This document shows positions 25,311 to 33,395 of a DNA stretch of 64,000 bases, piece after piece. The position numbers were made by a program, and so were the translations under genes. The notes beneath the pieces are model-generated. The model saw nothing but the letters and a program-made list of their open reading frames with translations, was not told the DNA's origin and made no database searches. This DNA comes from JAIRNF01 sp031550925 (GTDB lineage Bacteria > Bacteroidota > Bacteroidia > Bacteroidales > UBA932): NCBI GenBank assembly GCA_031550925.1, contig JAVBOE010000017.1:22131-86130 (forward strand). Direction: 5' to 3'. Each line of letters starts with the position of its first letter. Within the stretch, counting starts at the first letter, position 1.

Positions 25311-25391
25311 TTATATAGATTTTAAGACTTAAGGATTTCAAGACTTAAAGACTTTTTATTGATAATCAAAATATTGTCTTTCTTGTAGCTG
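25311..25391 (-). repeat. Dispersed ~85-bp element, copy in minus orientation
   Basis: Read on the minus strand, it contains ATATTTTGATTATCAATAAA followed by AGTCTTTAAGTCTT. The same order occurs at 34992-35082 and 55096-55178 on the plus strand. It lies immediately after the NamZ copy 2 stop. Confidence 0.65.
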
Positions 25392-25452
25392 CAGCTATGT
25401 GTTAGGCTTTATATAATCTTTTCAAAGAACGATACAATCAGACTAAATTTAT

Positions 25453-25488
25453 CAAGGGTGGGTGCGTTTACCTACCCTTGTTTTGTTT
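25453..25488 (+). terminator. Rho-independent terminator
   Basis: CAAGGGTgGGT pairs with ACCtACCCTTG around GCGTTT, followed by TTTTGTTT. It likely ends the NYN-namZ transcript. Confidence 0.75.
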
Positions 25489-25516
25489 AGTTTTTGTTTA
25501 GTTTATTCTATATAGG

Positions 25517-25597
25517 GTTACCAAGCATGTTACCCTACATGTTACCTTGTATGTAACCATCTATGTTACCAAGTATGTTACCTAGAGTAACATACTT
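25517..25597. repeat. 12-bp tandem repeat array (GTTACCnnnnAT) ending in an inverted copy
   Basis: Five to six head-to-tail 12-bp units begin GTTACC (one GTAACC) at 25517, 25529, 25541, 25553, 25565 and 25577. The last unit forms an 11-bp inverted repeat AAGTATGTTAC-CTAGA-GTAACATACTT (25571-25597). The following stretch to 25898 carries no gene or motif that I can support. Confidence 0.85.
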
Positions 25598-25898
25598 TGA
25601 CTGTTAATCCGGCTTTTTAATATAATCGGTTACAAAAATCTACAGCTGTTAGCCTGATATTCGTGCGGATTATACAGCTATGCTCTCTTATTCAAATCGT
25701 TCGGCTACTTATACCTAATAGTACCGGTAGTATGTGTTGATTTGTTAGGCTTACTCGCTTTAAAAAGAGCTGTTGTTTAGCCGGTTAGCAGCCTGATTTA
25801 GTAATCGTACATGCTAAGCAAATATAGGCTAAAAGAGAGGTTTAACCATGTAAATAGAGCATAGGTTTTTGACATGGTTTTGACAGGAAGAAAAGACA

Positions 25899-26053
25899 AT
25901 ATGTTAATGTGCTAATATGAAAATGTGAGAATGAAAAATCCAGTTCATGGGTTGATATTACTCCAAAAAGCCCAGCATGATGCCCCTAAATCCCCTAAAG
26001 GGGACTTTTTCCGGAGGTACTGGTTTAAAGTCCCCTTTAGGGGATTTAGGGGC
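25899..26053. repeat. Palindromic repeat element, copy 2 (inverted relative to copy 1)
   Basis: The palindrome at 25982-26053 has arms GCCCCTAAATCCCCTAAAGG and its complement. Its loop TCCGGAGGTACTGG is the reverse complement of the copy 1 loop with two changes. The left flank shares AATGTGCTAATATGA and GTGAGAATGAAAA with copy 1. Sequence from 26054 to 26216 shows only a degenerate GATACTTG repeat. Confidence 0.85.
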
Positions 26054-26216
26054 AATTACAAAGTGCTAAATTCAACATCTTACATACATTCAGGAGATGT
26101 CTCACTACGTTCAACATGGCCTATGTTTTCGCTGTACACATATCGCAATACGCTGCGCCCCCTTTTTCGTGATACTTGATACTTGTGTTTTGATACTATT
26201 CAGCCTTGCTAAAAAG

Positions 26217-26253
26217 AAAAGAGAGCTGCAATCAACCATTGTAGCTCTCTTTT
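26217..26253 (-). terminator. Hairpin terminator after thioredoxin
   Basis: AAAGAGAGCT(G)CAAT pairs with ATTG(T)AGCTCTCTTT; it is T-rich in the minus direction. It lies 20 bp past the trxA stop. Confidence 0.8.
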
Positions 26254-26272
26254 ATCCTAGGTAAGCAACGCT

Positions 26273-26590
26273 TTATAGAAGTGCTTTCAGCTTTTCAACA
26301 TATACGCTTTTGGCAGCCGAGCCAACCTGTTTGTCAACAACCTTACCATCTTTAAAGAAAAGTACGGTGGGTATGTTACGGATACCAAACTTTACCGATA
26401 TTTCGTTGTTAGAATCAACATCTACCTTGCCAATAACAGCTTGTCCTTCAAATTCGGTTGCCATCTCATCAATAATAGGAGCAACCATACGGCATGGTCC
26501 GCACCATTCCGCCCAAAAATCAAGAACAACAGGCTTGCCGGCCTTTTCTACTAATTCTGCAAAGTTTGCTGTAGTTATTTCTAATGCCAT
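26273..26590 (-). CDS. trxA: Thioredoxin
   Basis: A 105-residue classical thioredoxin, the usual length, with the redox motif WCGPC (Cys30 and Cys33), the buried Asp24 in VLDFWAEW, and the cis-Pro loop RNIPTVLFF. It reduces protein disulfides in the cytoplasm using electrons from thioredoxin reductase, which is not in the window. No signal peptide. Monocistronic: it has its own -7 box (TACTTTTG at 26642-26635 on the minus strand) and a strong hairpin just after the stop. Confidence 0.97.
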   Translation of the reverse strand: MALEITTANFAELVEKAGKPVVLDFWAEWCGPCRMVAPIIDEMATEFEGQAVIGKVDVDSNNEISVKFGIRNIPTVLFFKDGKVVDKQVGSAAKSVYVEKLKALL

Positions 26591-26634
26591 AGTTAAAATT
26601 TTATCTGGTTATTATGTGATCATTATATTGATAA

Positions 26635-26642
26635 CAAAAGTA
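26635..26642 (-). promoter_or_regulatory. -7 box (TACTTTTG) of trxA
   Basis: TACTTTTG on the minus strand matches TAnnTTTG and lies 44 bp before the trxA ATG. No good -33 element is visible. Confidence 0.5.
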
Positions 26643-26761
26643 CATATTTTTTGTTTATGGATTTCTGTTAAAATCTGGCATTAATATACCGAAATGGTAT
26701 AATAAAATCATAAAATGCAATAGGTCTGTTAATTCCGGGTATATACGAAGTCGGCGGCATA

Positions 26762-26793
26762 TTTGCGATTTTGCCTAGAATAGTGTAGGTTTG
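26762..26793 (+). promoter_or_regulatory. Promoter of the S41 protease
   Basis: TTTG (26762-26765), a 20-bp spacer, and TAGGTTTG (26786-26793) are a perfect match to the Bacteroidota consensus, 26 bp before the ATG. Confidence 0.8.
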
Positions 26794-26818
26794 TACACTT
26801 GTAAACTTTTGAAAGTAA

Positions 26819-28489
26819 ATGATGAGCTCTTTTAGTAAAGCAAAGCATTTGGCCATTGGTATGGCTGTATTTTTCTGTGTAGGTATTGGTTCTTTGGCTG
26901 CAGCCCCTCCCGATGAGGATTTTAAGGTTGTAAAAAATCTGGATTTGTTCTTTTCGGTTTTTCGTGAGCTAAAGCTTTTCTATGTTGATGATATTAATTC
27001 TGACAAGATTATAACGGATGGTATAGAGGGAATGCTAAGCGAGCTGGATCCTTATACTGAATATATGACCGAGGAGGAGGCTAAAGATTTTGATGTGGCA
27101 ACAACCGGAGAGTATGGCGGTATAGGTTCGTTAATTCAGAAATCGGGAGACTATACTAAAATATCGGAAGTATATAAGGGTTTTCCTGCCGATAAGGCTG
27201 GATTGATAGCGGGTGATTTGATGCTGGAAATTGATGGGGTATCGCTGAAAGGTAAATCGACAGAAGAGGTTAGCAGTATGCTTAAGGGGCAGAAAGGTAC
27301 CAGCTTTAAGATGAAGGTTGCTAAAGTAAAAACAAAAGATACTGTAAGCATAAAGCTTACAAGAGAAAGAATCCATATTTCAGGAATTACATACCACAAC
27401 GTTTTTCCTAATGGTGTAGGTTACATACGCCTTTCTTCCTTTACGCAGGGGTGTAGCAAAGATTTTCGCAATGCTTTTCTCGACCTCAAAAATACAGGAA
27501 AGATGAGCTCTCTTGTTATCGACCTGAGAGGAAACGGTGGAGGTGCATTGGACGAAGCCGTAAAGATTGTTAACCTGTTCGTTCCTAAAGGAACAGAGGT
27601 TGTACGCTCTAAAGGACGTATCACAGAGTTTGACAATGTATATAAAGCCGAAGAAGAACCTATAGACACTGCCGTTCCTATTGCCGTCTTGGTTAATAGC
27701 GGAACGGCATCATCATCAGAGATTGTTGCGGGCGCAATACAAGATTTAGACAGGGGGATTGTTGTTGGTACTAGAACGTTCGGAAAGGGTTTGATACAGG
27801 CTGTAAGACCGCTTAGCTACAACGCCAAGGTAAAAATTACTACAGCTAAATACTATACGCCGAGCGGAAGGTGTGTGCAGGCGCATAACTTCTCTAAGCG
27901 TAATACCGATGGTAGCGTTTCATTCATTCCCGATTCGCTGAAAACAATGTACCATACTAAAGCCGGACGGGTTGTATATGACGGCGGCGGTATTCTTCCC
28001 GATGTGCAAGACTCTATCGAAACATATAGCAATATTTCTGTCAGCTTGTTATTGAGAGGGTTGATATCCGATTATTCGGTAAAATATTACTGCGAGCATG
28101 CAAGCGTTGCTGCACCTGAAACGTTTACGCTAAGCGATGCCGATTATGCCGATTTTGTGAGCTTTTTAGAGGGTAAAGAGTACGACTATCAAACTCGCTC
28201 GGAGTCTTTGCTAAAACAGCTTAAAACCGCAGTAGAAAAAGAAAAGTATGATGATGTGGTAGAAAAAGAAATAGCTGTATTGGAAGAAAAATTGGCTCAC
28301 GATAAGAAGAAAGATTTGGAAGTATTTAAGCCCGAAATAAAGCAGCTGATAGAAGAAGAAATAGCTGTTTGCTACTACTACCAGGAGGGTAGGGTTAGGG
28401 CGTTACTTAAAGATGATAGCCAGCTTAAAAAGGCGGAAGAATATTTGCTTGCTCCCGCTAAGTATAGCGAAATACTTTCGGCTAAATAG
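26819..28489 (+). CDS. C-terminal processing peptidase, S41 family (CtpA/Prc-like)
   Basis: A 556-residue periplasmic protease with a signal peptide (residues 1-29, ending SLAAA). Residues about 80-185 hold the N-terminal cap and a PDZ domain (GEYGGIGSLIQ, GFPADKAGLIAGDLMLEIDG). Residues about 190-380 are the S41 catalytic core: IDLRGNGGGALDEAV, the nucleophile Ser in NSGTASSSEIVAGA, and the general-base Lys in GTRTFGKGLIQ. A charged, helical C-terminal region follows. These enzymes cleave the C-termini of envelope proteins. In Bacteroidota this family member is a conserved single gene. Two adjacent ATG codons (26819 and 26822) can serve as start. Confidence 0.93.
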   Translation: MMSSFSKAKHLAIGMAVFFCVGIGSLAAAPPDEDFKVVKNLDLFFSVFRELKLFYVDDINSDKIITDGIEGMLSELDPYTEYMTEEEAKDFDVATTGEYGGIGSLIQKSGDYTKISEVYKGFPADKAGLIAGDLMLEIDGVSLKGKSTEEVSSMLKGQKGTSFKMKVAKVKTKDTVSIKLTRERIHISGITYHNVFPNGVGYIRLSSFTQGCSKDFRNAFLDLKNTGKMSSLVIDLRGNGGGALDEAVKIVNLFVPKGTEVVRSKGRITEFDNVYKAEEEPIDTAVPIAVLVNSGTASSSEIVAGAIQDLDRGIVVGTRTFGKGLIQAVRPLSYNAKVKITTAKYYTPSGRCVQAHNFSKRNTDGSVSFIPDSLKTMYHTKAGRVVYDGGGILPDVQDSIETYSNISVSLLLRGLISDYSVKYYCEHASVAAPETFTLSDADYADFVSFLEGKEYDYQTRSESLLKQLKTAVEKEKYDDVVEKEIAVLEEKLAHDKKKDLEVFKPEIKQLIEEEIAVCYYYQEGRVRALLKDDSQLKKAEEYLLAPAKYSEILSAK

Positions 28490-28577
28490 AAGATAGAGCA
28501 ATGAACACAGACAAAGGACAAGGGGCAAAAAGAGTTGAAATAAATAGGTAGTATAGAGAAGTCTTTGCTCTTTCATC

Positions 28578-28609
28578 CTTGTTCTATAATCTTTTAAATT
28601 ATATATTTG
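28578..28609 (+). promoter_or_regulatory. Promoter of the bactofilin gene; decides its start
   Basis: CTTG (28578-28581), a 20-bp spacer, and TATATTTG (28602-28609). Because transcription should begin near 28616, the TTG codon at 28579 cannot be the start and the ATG at 28633 is preferred. Confidence 0.75.
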
Positions 28610-28632
28610 TAAATACATTAATACCGACAGAT

Positions 28633-28998
28633 ATGGCAAAGGAAAATACTTATATAGAACCAACCAATCTGAATATTAACCGCATTTCTGAGGGGACTAC
28701 GATTGTTGGCAGCGTTATCGCAAAGGGCGATCTACGTATAGATGGAAGAGTAGAGGGTACCATTAATACGACAGGAAAAGTAGTTGTTGGTAATACAGGG
28801 TACATCAAAGGAGATTTAACAGCTGGTACATTAGATATGATGGGCTATATAGACGGCAATGTTGTTGTAACGGATGTTGTTATGATGAAGTCTTCTGCAG
28901 CTATTGATGGCAATGTATTTGCCGGTAAGCTGCTTGTTGAGTCAGGTGCTCGTATTAACGGTCATTGCCTTATTGGTAAGAAAGAGAAGATAGACTAA
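28633..28998 (+). CDS. Bactofilin (polymer-forming cytoskeletal protein)
   Basis: A 121-residue protein. After a short N-terminal tail the body is a right-handed beta-helix of the DUF583/bactofilin type, with repeating short strands: TTIVGSVIAKGDLRIDGRVEG, cited here as IVGSVIAKGDLRIDG, then KVVVGNTGYIKGDL, TLDMMGYIDGNV and MKSSAAIDGNVFAGKL. Bactofilins self-assemble into filaments on the cytoplasmic face of the membrane and often recruit peptidoglycan enzymes. The start is fixed by the promoter at 28578-28609. It is monocistronic, between the S41 protease and a strong bidirectional terminator. Confidence 0.92.
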   Translation: MAKENTYIEPTNLNINRISEGTTIVGSVIAKGDLRIDGRVEGTINTTGKVVVGNTGYIKGDLTAGTLDMMGYIDGNVVVTDVVMMKSSAAIDGNVFAGKLLVESGARINGHCLIGKKEKID

Positions 28999-29090
28999 GA
29001 GACAAATGGACTTTAAGACTGGAAGACTAATAGACAAAAGAAGAGAGAGAAAAGAGTATAGAGCAAAAAGAAAAGGGAATAATAACATAT

Positions 29091-29138
29091 AAAGAACAAG
29101 GGCAGCATCTAATTTGGATGCTGCCCTTGTTCTTTTAA
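29091..29138. terminator. Strong bidirectional terminator
   Basis: AAAGAACAAGGGCAGCATC pairs with GATGCTGCCCTTGTTCTTTT around a 7-nt loop. It separates the convergent bactofilin and transglutaminase genes. Confidence 0.9.
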
Positions 29139-29173
29139 TCTTTAAGTCTTTTGCCTTAAAGCCTATAAGTCTC

Positions 29174-30619
29174 CTAGTCTAAGTATTCAACATCAAAATC
29201 CCAGCTCCATTGGTTAAAGTAGATGTTTCCGCCACGCCATTCCAGCTCTCCGCGTTGGAAGTCCACTGTCTCGCTGCGGGGATATATTTTAAGCGGGAAT
29301 AATGGGCGAGAATAATCATCATTAACAATCCAGCGGTAGGCATCTATGCCGTTAGAGTAAATATACTTCTCATCATTGCCATCGAAGATATCTTTACGTC
29401 CGAATGACTGATCTACCGGAACCCAGCCTATACCTTCGTAGTAAACCTCTGCCCAATCGTGCATATTAAGGGCTTTAGGATGCATCATAAAGCCGCTCTG
29501 CCACTTAGCCGGAATACCATTATAGCGCGCAAGGGTTATAAATAGTAAGCTTACCTGACCACAATCTCCGTGGTTGTTGGCTATAACATATTCGGGTATG
29601 TTAGTCAATGTAGAGTATTCTCTAGCTCCTGCCCATGGGTAGCTGTCGTTTATCCAGTCAAATATTTTCTTTGTAACCAAGTATGGGTTAGTTTCGTCTC
29701 CAACAATTTGCTTAGAGAGTTCTTTTATCTTATCGGTAAATATAACGTGCGATTCGCGTTCGGCTGTGTATGTTTTGTACAGCTCGCTATTTTTGTCGTA
29801 AGGCTTAAGCTGCTTACCTTCTAGGTTAAACCACTCGGCAGCCGATGAGTAGGTAAACTCCATAGAGAATTCTAGGGGTTTATCTTTTTCAGCAGTCTTT
29901 TCCATATACAATGTACGGTGAGGGTATGCAGCTAATGACGGGGTAATAATATAGCTCTCGCTATTTACAGCTAGCAGCTTAACGTTGGTTTGCCTGCGGT
30001 TATCTTCGCGCGGATAGGGTAGCCAGCAGCGAACAACCTCGCCGGCGGGAACAGCGTTTTCTTTGAGAACAACTTTGTAGCTAACCTTCATTTTTACAGG
30101 TTTTGCCTGTGTTTTGCCGCTTTTCTTAAGTTCGGTAATTACTTGGGGGATATGGGTTTTAAGCGATGCGTCAGTTCCTTCGGGGGCAGGACCGTCAGCC
30201 TCTTCTTTTTTTGCTATAGCCTCTTTATTAATTAAGAAAAAGTTGCGAGCTCCTCTACCAAAATATTTCTTCTGTCCATCGATTATCATTGACTCTAGCG
30301 ATTTATCTTCTTCCCACTTAGCCAGCATTTCGTCGTTTACATCAGGGTAGTATTTCTTGATGTATTCTACAACGTAATCTTTGTCGCGACTGAAGTCGAT
30401 AGCAATTCTACTCATTACATCTTTACGGAAGTTAAGATCGTAAATTTCTTCAGCACTCAAATCGTTTTGCGCAATGTATAAATCAATTGATTTTTTTGCC
30501 TTAGCAAAATCTCCGGCAGCCTCCTCTGCATTAATCTGCTCCATTGTTACAGCCTTTTGCTGATTAGAGGAGCATGCAATAGTAAACAGCAGAGATAGGA
30601 TGATTATTAGGTGTTTCAT
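29174..30619 (-). CDS. Transglutaminase-like domain lipoprotein
   Basis: A 481-residue lipoprotein (lipobox IACSS, Cys at residue 16). The N-terminal half is helical and charged. The C-terminal half, residues about 310-430, is a transglutaminase/cysteine-protease-like fold with the triad Cys in NNHGDCGQVSLLF, His in NMHDWAEVYYEG and Asp in WVPVDQSFG. The family includes peptidases and amidases as well as transglutaminases. It follows the epimerase gene in the same direction, so together with the NlpC/P60 protein it probably acts on peptidoglycan-derived peptides. That assignment is inferred from the neighbourhood. A 168-bp gap with an inverted-repeat element separates it from the epimerase. 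Confidence 0.85.
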   Translation of the reverse strand: MKHLIIILSLLFTIACSSNQQKAVTMEQINAEEAAGDFAKAKKSIDLYIAQNDLSAEEIYDLNFRKDVMSRIAIDFSRDKDYVVEYIKKYYPDVNDEMLAKWEEDKSLESMIIDGQKKYFGRGARNFFLINKEAIAKKEEADGPAPEGTDASLKTHIPQVITELKKSGKTQAKPVKMKVSYKVVLKENAVPAGEVVRCWLPYPREDNRRQTNVKLLAVNSESYIITPSLAAYPHRTLYMEKTAEKDKPLEFSMEFTYSSAAEWFNLEGKQLKPYDKNSELYKTYTAERESHVIFTDKIKELSKQIVGDETNPYLVTKKIFDWINDSYPWAGAREYSTLTNIPEYVIANNHGDCGQVSLLFITLARYNGIPAKWQSGFMMHPKALNMHDWAEVYYEGIGWVPVDQSFGRKDIFDGNDEKYIYSNGIDAYRWIVNDDYSRPLFPLKIYPRSETVDFQRGELEWRGGNIYFNQWSWDFDVEYLD

Positions 30620-30646
30620 AATGTAGGTTTATTAGGTTATGTATTT

Positions 30647-30775
30647 GTTATTTTGAGCAAAGCGAGAAATATCCTTAATAGAAGCACGATACAAGTATCA
30701 TGAAAAAACGTTAGACTATACTTAATTCAACGTACTACTACTATTGAGGATATTTCTCGCTTCGCTCGAAATAAC
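30647..30775. repeat. 129-bp inverted-repeat element
   Basis: Two 30-bp arms (30647-30676 and 30746-30775) are reverse complements at 27 of 30 positions and contain GAGCRAAGCGAGAAATATCC. The 69-bp centre holds the palindrome GATACAAGTATC. It lies between epimerase and transglutaminase genes of one operon. Confidence 0.85.
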
Positions 30776-30787
30776 GATAAATGTGTT

Positions 30788-31933
30788 TTACTTTATCTTT
30801 TCAACACCAAGACCCGGCTTGTCGGGAATAACAATCACTCCTTTATTGTACTCAATTCCTTTAAAAGGATCGTTAGACGAAAGAAGAGGACCGTCAAGGT
30901 CGGCAAAATCTACCATAGGCGAGAAATGGGCAGCAGCTGTAACAGCACAACCCGATTCTACCATACAACCTATCATCACGTTCATGTTTAAGGTGCGTGC
31001 CACATCAAGAATCTTATGAGCTTCGCGCATACCTGTACATTTCTGCAGCTTAATGTTTACGCCGGAGAATACACCCTTAAACCTAGACACATCGCTTAAA
31101 CGTTGGAAAGCCTCGTCGGCGTATATAGGTAGCGGACTACGTTCTGTAAGCCAAGCCGAATTTTCAATATCATTTTTAGTAAAAGGTTGCTCAATCATAA
31201 CAATACCGCGCTCTTTAAGCCAGTAAGCCATCTCAAGAGCTTGATGTTTATCTTTCCATCCTTGGTTAGCATCTGCCAATATAGGCGTATTTGTTACCTG
31301 GCGGATAGTTTCGATCATTTCTTTGTCGTTATTACGTCCCAGCTTTACCTTTAAAATGTTGAACTGACCGGCTACTTCTTCGGTTTTCTTTCTTACAACA
31401 TCAGCAGTATCAATACCAATGGTGTACGTTGTAGAAATGGCCTTAGCCGGATCGTATCCCCAAATCTTATACCAAGGTTGCCCGATAAGCTTACCAACTA
31501 AGTCGTGCAGCGCGATATCAATAGAAGCTTTAGCGGCACTATTGTAGATTGTAATACCGTCAACGTAAGTAAGAATATCATCCAATAAAAATGGGCTGGA
31601 GAACTGTTCAAGATTTACCCTTTTTAAGAAAGCCATTACAGACTCTTGTGTTTCGCCTAAGTATGGAGGCATAGAGGCTTCGCCGTATCCAACTACCCCA
31701 TCATATTCAATTTCTACAAGAACAAGAGGAGTAAAGGTTCTGGAGTTTTGTGCAACGGTAAAAACATGCTTTAGCTGCAAGTCGTAAGGCTTGAAGGTAA
31801 GCTTCATCTTACCGCTACCCGGCGATGTTTTTTTATTTTGAGAGAAAAGTTTTACAGGATTACTTACGGCTAAACCTGTACCAATAGCGGCCATTGTTGC
31901 CGTTTTTAAAAAGTTTCGTCTGCTTTGTGTCAT
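30788..31933 (-). CDS. L-Ala-D/L-Glu (dipeptide) epimerase, enolase superfamily, Tat-exported
   Basis: A 381-residue protein with a twin-arginine signal (SRRNFLKTA) followed by a hydrophobic stretch. The mature part is a muconate-lactonising-type enolase superfamily member. It has the KVKLGR lysine pair, metal ligands Asp in ILADANQGW, Glu in MIEQPF and Asp in IYADEAF, and the second-side Lys in NIKLQKCTG. The motif set and neighbourhood fit L-Ala-D/L-Glu epimerase, which converts the murein dipeptide L-Ala-D-Glu to L-Ala-L-Glu for catabolism. Export is unusual compared with the cytoplasmic E. coli enzyme. It lies 41 bp after the NlpC/P60 gene, in an order reminiscent of Bacillus ykfC and ykfB. 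Confidence 0.87.
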   Translation of the reverse strand: MTQSRRNFLKTATMAAIGTGLAVSNPVKLFSQNKKTSPGSGKMKLTFKPYDLQLKHVFTVAQNSRTFTPLVLVEIEYDGVVGYGEASMPPYLGETQESVMAFLKRVNLEQFSSPFLLDDILTYVDGITIYNSAAKASIDIALHDLVGKLIGQPWYKIWGYDPAKAISTTYTIGIDTADVVRKKTEEVAGQFNILKVKLGRNNDKEMIETIRQVTNTPILADANQGWKDKHQALEMAYWLKERGIVMIEQPFTKNDIENSAWLTERSPLPIYADEAFQRLSDVSRFKGVFSGVNIKLQKCTGMREAHKILDVARTLNMNVMIGCMVESGCAVTAAAHFSPMVDFADLDGPLLSSNDPFKGIEYNKGVIVIPDKPGLGVEKIK

Positions 31934-31974
31934 AGTAAAGCTATTTTAGGTTCATTTTGAAAGTTGGCGAAAGT

Positions 31975-33183
31975 TTACTCTTGTACTTGGTACAATGGAT
32001 TGTTCTTGATAGACCAAACACCTTCGGTATCAACGGCTCCAATAACGCGAGAGGCACGGATGAATCTCTTTGTGTTGTACTCGTCGTAGTTAGGAGCATT
32101 AGGATCAAGGCTGTTAACTTTTACACGTCCGGCTGCATGTATAAACACCTTGTTACCAACATAGAAACCTACGTGTCCGATACGCATTTTTTTATCACCT
32201 TCAGCTTCTTTTCCAAAGAACATTAAATCTCCGGGGCGAAGATTGTCATAACCTTGAGTAATATCAACAGGTGTACCGGTATGAACTTGCTGCGAAGCAT
32301 CGCGTTTTAGTATGATACCGTGCATAAACATAGTTGTTTTGGTAAATCCGCTGCAGTCCATTCCTTTTACAGATGTTCCGGCCCATAGATAAGGAATACC
32401 CATCGACATGTACGCTTTTTCTATAATACTTTCTTCGGTCAGCTTAATAGATGAAAGCCATTGCTCAAAAGGCTGACTCTGGCTTTTAAGAACGTACCCT
32501 ATACGACCGTCAGGGTATGCAACTTTATAGAAACGTCCGGCATCGCCTTCATACTTTAGCATATTGCACATAACCAGGTCAGATACTCTTTGACTTTTTT
32601 CGTCTGTTTTTTCGTATGCAAAACCGTAGTAGTCGGTAAATACTATTTTTGGTGCAACAGTCCAAGCGTTAAACTCTTCTTTGGTCATTGGATGGAAAGA
32701 AGCGGAGCTTGTCCAGCTGTGATATCCTTCGGGACCCATAACCCTATACCAGCCGCCTTTTTCTAGTACCCGAATAGGAGTGCCAAGTAATAGCTGGGTT
32801 GCCATCTCGCTTGAATATGCAGGCGTCATTCTAATGTTTGCAACTGAGAGGTTGATAACACCGTATGTTTTTCCTTCCAAGCCTTGCTCATCAGGTAGCA
32901 GCTTAATGCTATCAGCCAGCTTAGCGTTTTGTTTAGTAGCAAGATCAATTAACTCCTGTCGAGCTTCGGGCATATTTGTGCTACCCTTAATAACAGGTGT
33001 TCCGTTTACATCAATAATTTTAATATCAAAAACGTTATCTCTCCAATCGGGGATATACTTTTCCTTAACATTATCAAGGATAGTCTGTAGTTCTGGGTAT
33101 AGCTTATCTTCCTTGCTAGAGTTCGTTCCGCAAGAGTAAAATAAAACCACACAAAGGCTTAGTAGGATAAAAAGCTTTTTCAT
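31975..33183 (-). CDS. NlpC/P60 gamma-D-glutamyl endopeptidase lipoprotein with SH3 domains
   Basis: A 402-residue lipoprotein (lipobox FYSCG, Cys at residue 18). Residues about 95-240 contain bacterial SH3-like domains (YGVINLSVANIRMTPAYSSE, then VLEKGGWYRVMGPEGYHSW). Residues about 255-385 are the NlpC/P60 domain with the catalytic Cys in MDCSGFTKTTMF, His in IGHVGFYVGN and a third polar residue in HAAGRV. This matches the YkfC-type enzymes that cut between D-Glu and the diamino acid of murein peptides. It is the first gene of a set with the epimerase and transglutaminase-like genes and has a well-formed promoter at 33230-33259. Confidence 0.92.
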   Translation of the reverse strand: MKKLFILLSLCVVLFYSCGTNSSKEDKLYPELQTILDNVKEKYIPDWRDNVFDIKIIDVNGTPVIKGSTNMPEARQELIDLATKQNAKLADSIKLLPDEQGLEGKTYGVINLSVANIRMTPAYSSEMATQLLLGTPIRVLEKGGWYRVMGPEGYHSWTSSASFHPMTKEEFNAWTVAPKIVFTDYYGFAYEKTDEKSQRVSDLVMCNMLKYEGDAGRFYKVAYPDGRIGYVLKSQSQPFEQWLSSIKLTEESIIEKAYMSMGIPYLWAGTSVKGMDCSGFTKTTMFMHGIILKRDASQQVHTGTPVDITQGYDNLRPGDLMFFGKEAEGDKKMRIGHVGFYVGNKVFIHAAGRVKVNSLDPNAPNYDEYNTKRFIRASRVIGAVDTEGVWSIKNNPLYQVQE

Positions 33184-33229
33184 GAGAAAGGGGGATTAAA
33201 TATTTGTAGTTAGGTTACATCTCTATAGG

Positions 33230-33259
33230 CAAATGTAGCGATAAATTATAATACAACAA
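33230..33259 (-). promoter_or_regulatory. Promoter of the muropeptide gene set
   Basis: On the minus strand: TTG (33259-33257), a 19-bp spacer, and TACATTTG (33237-33230), 46 bp before the NlpC/P60 ATG. Confidence 0.7.
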
Positions 33260-33395
33260 TACAAGATTTGTATTGTATAGTATTCTTTTGCACTATTACT
33301 AGCCTGTTTTTAATCATATTTTATTGTCAAGATGGGTGCGGTTATTTTTTGGTTTTGAATTTTAGTGTGATATTTGCTTTCGAAAAATAATAAGA

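Noticed and set aside
25517..25597. CRISPR-like repeat array
   Set aside because: Units are only 12 bp in strict register with 4-bp variable parts; no 20-40 bp spacers and no cas genes nearby.
25925..26179. Plus-strand reading frame of 84 codons
   Set aside because: It runs through palindromic repeat copy 2; peptide resembles repeat-encoded translations seen in both orientations.
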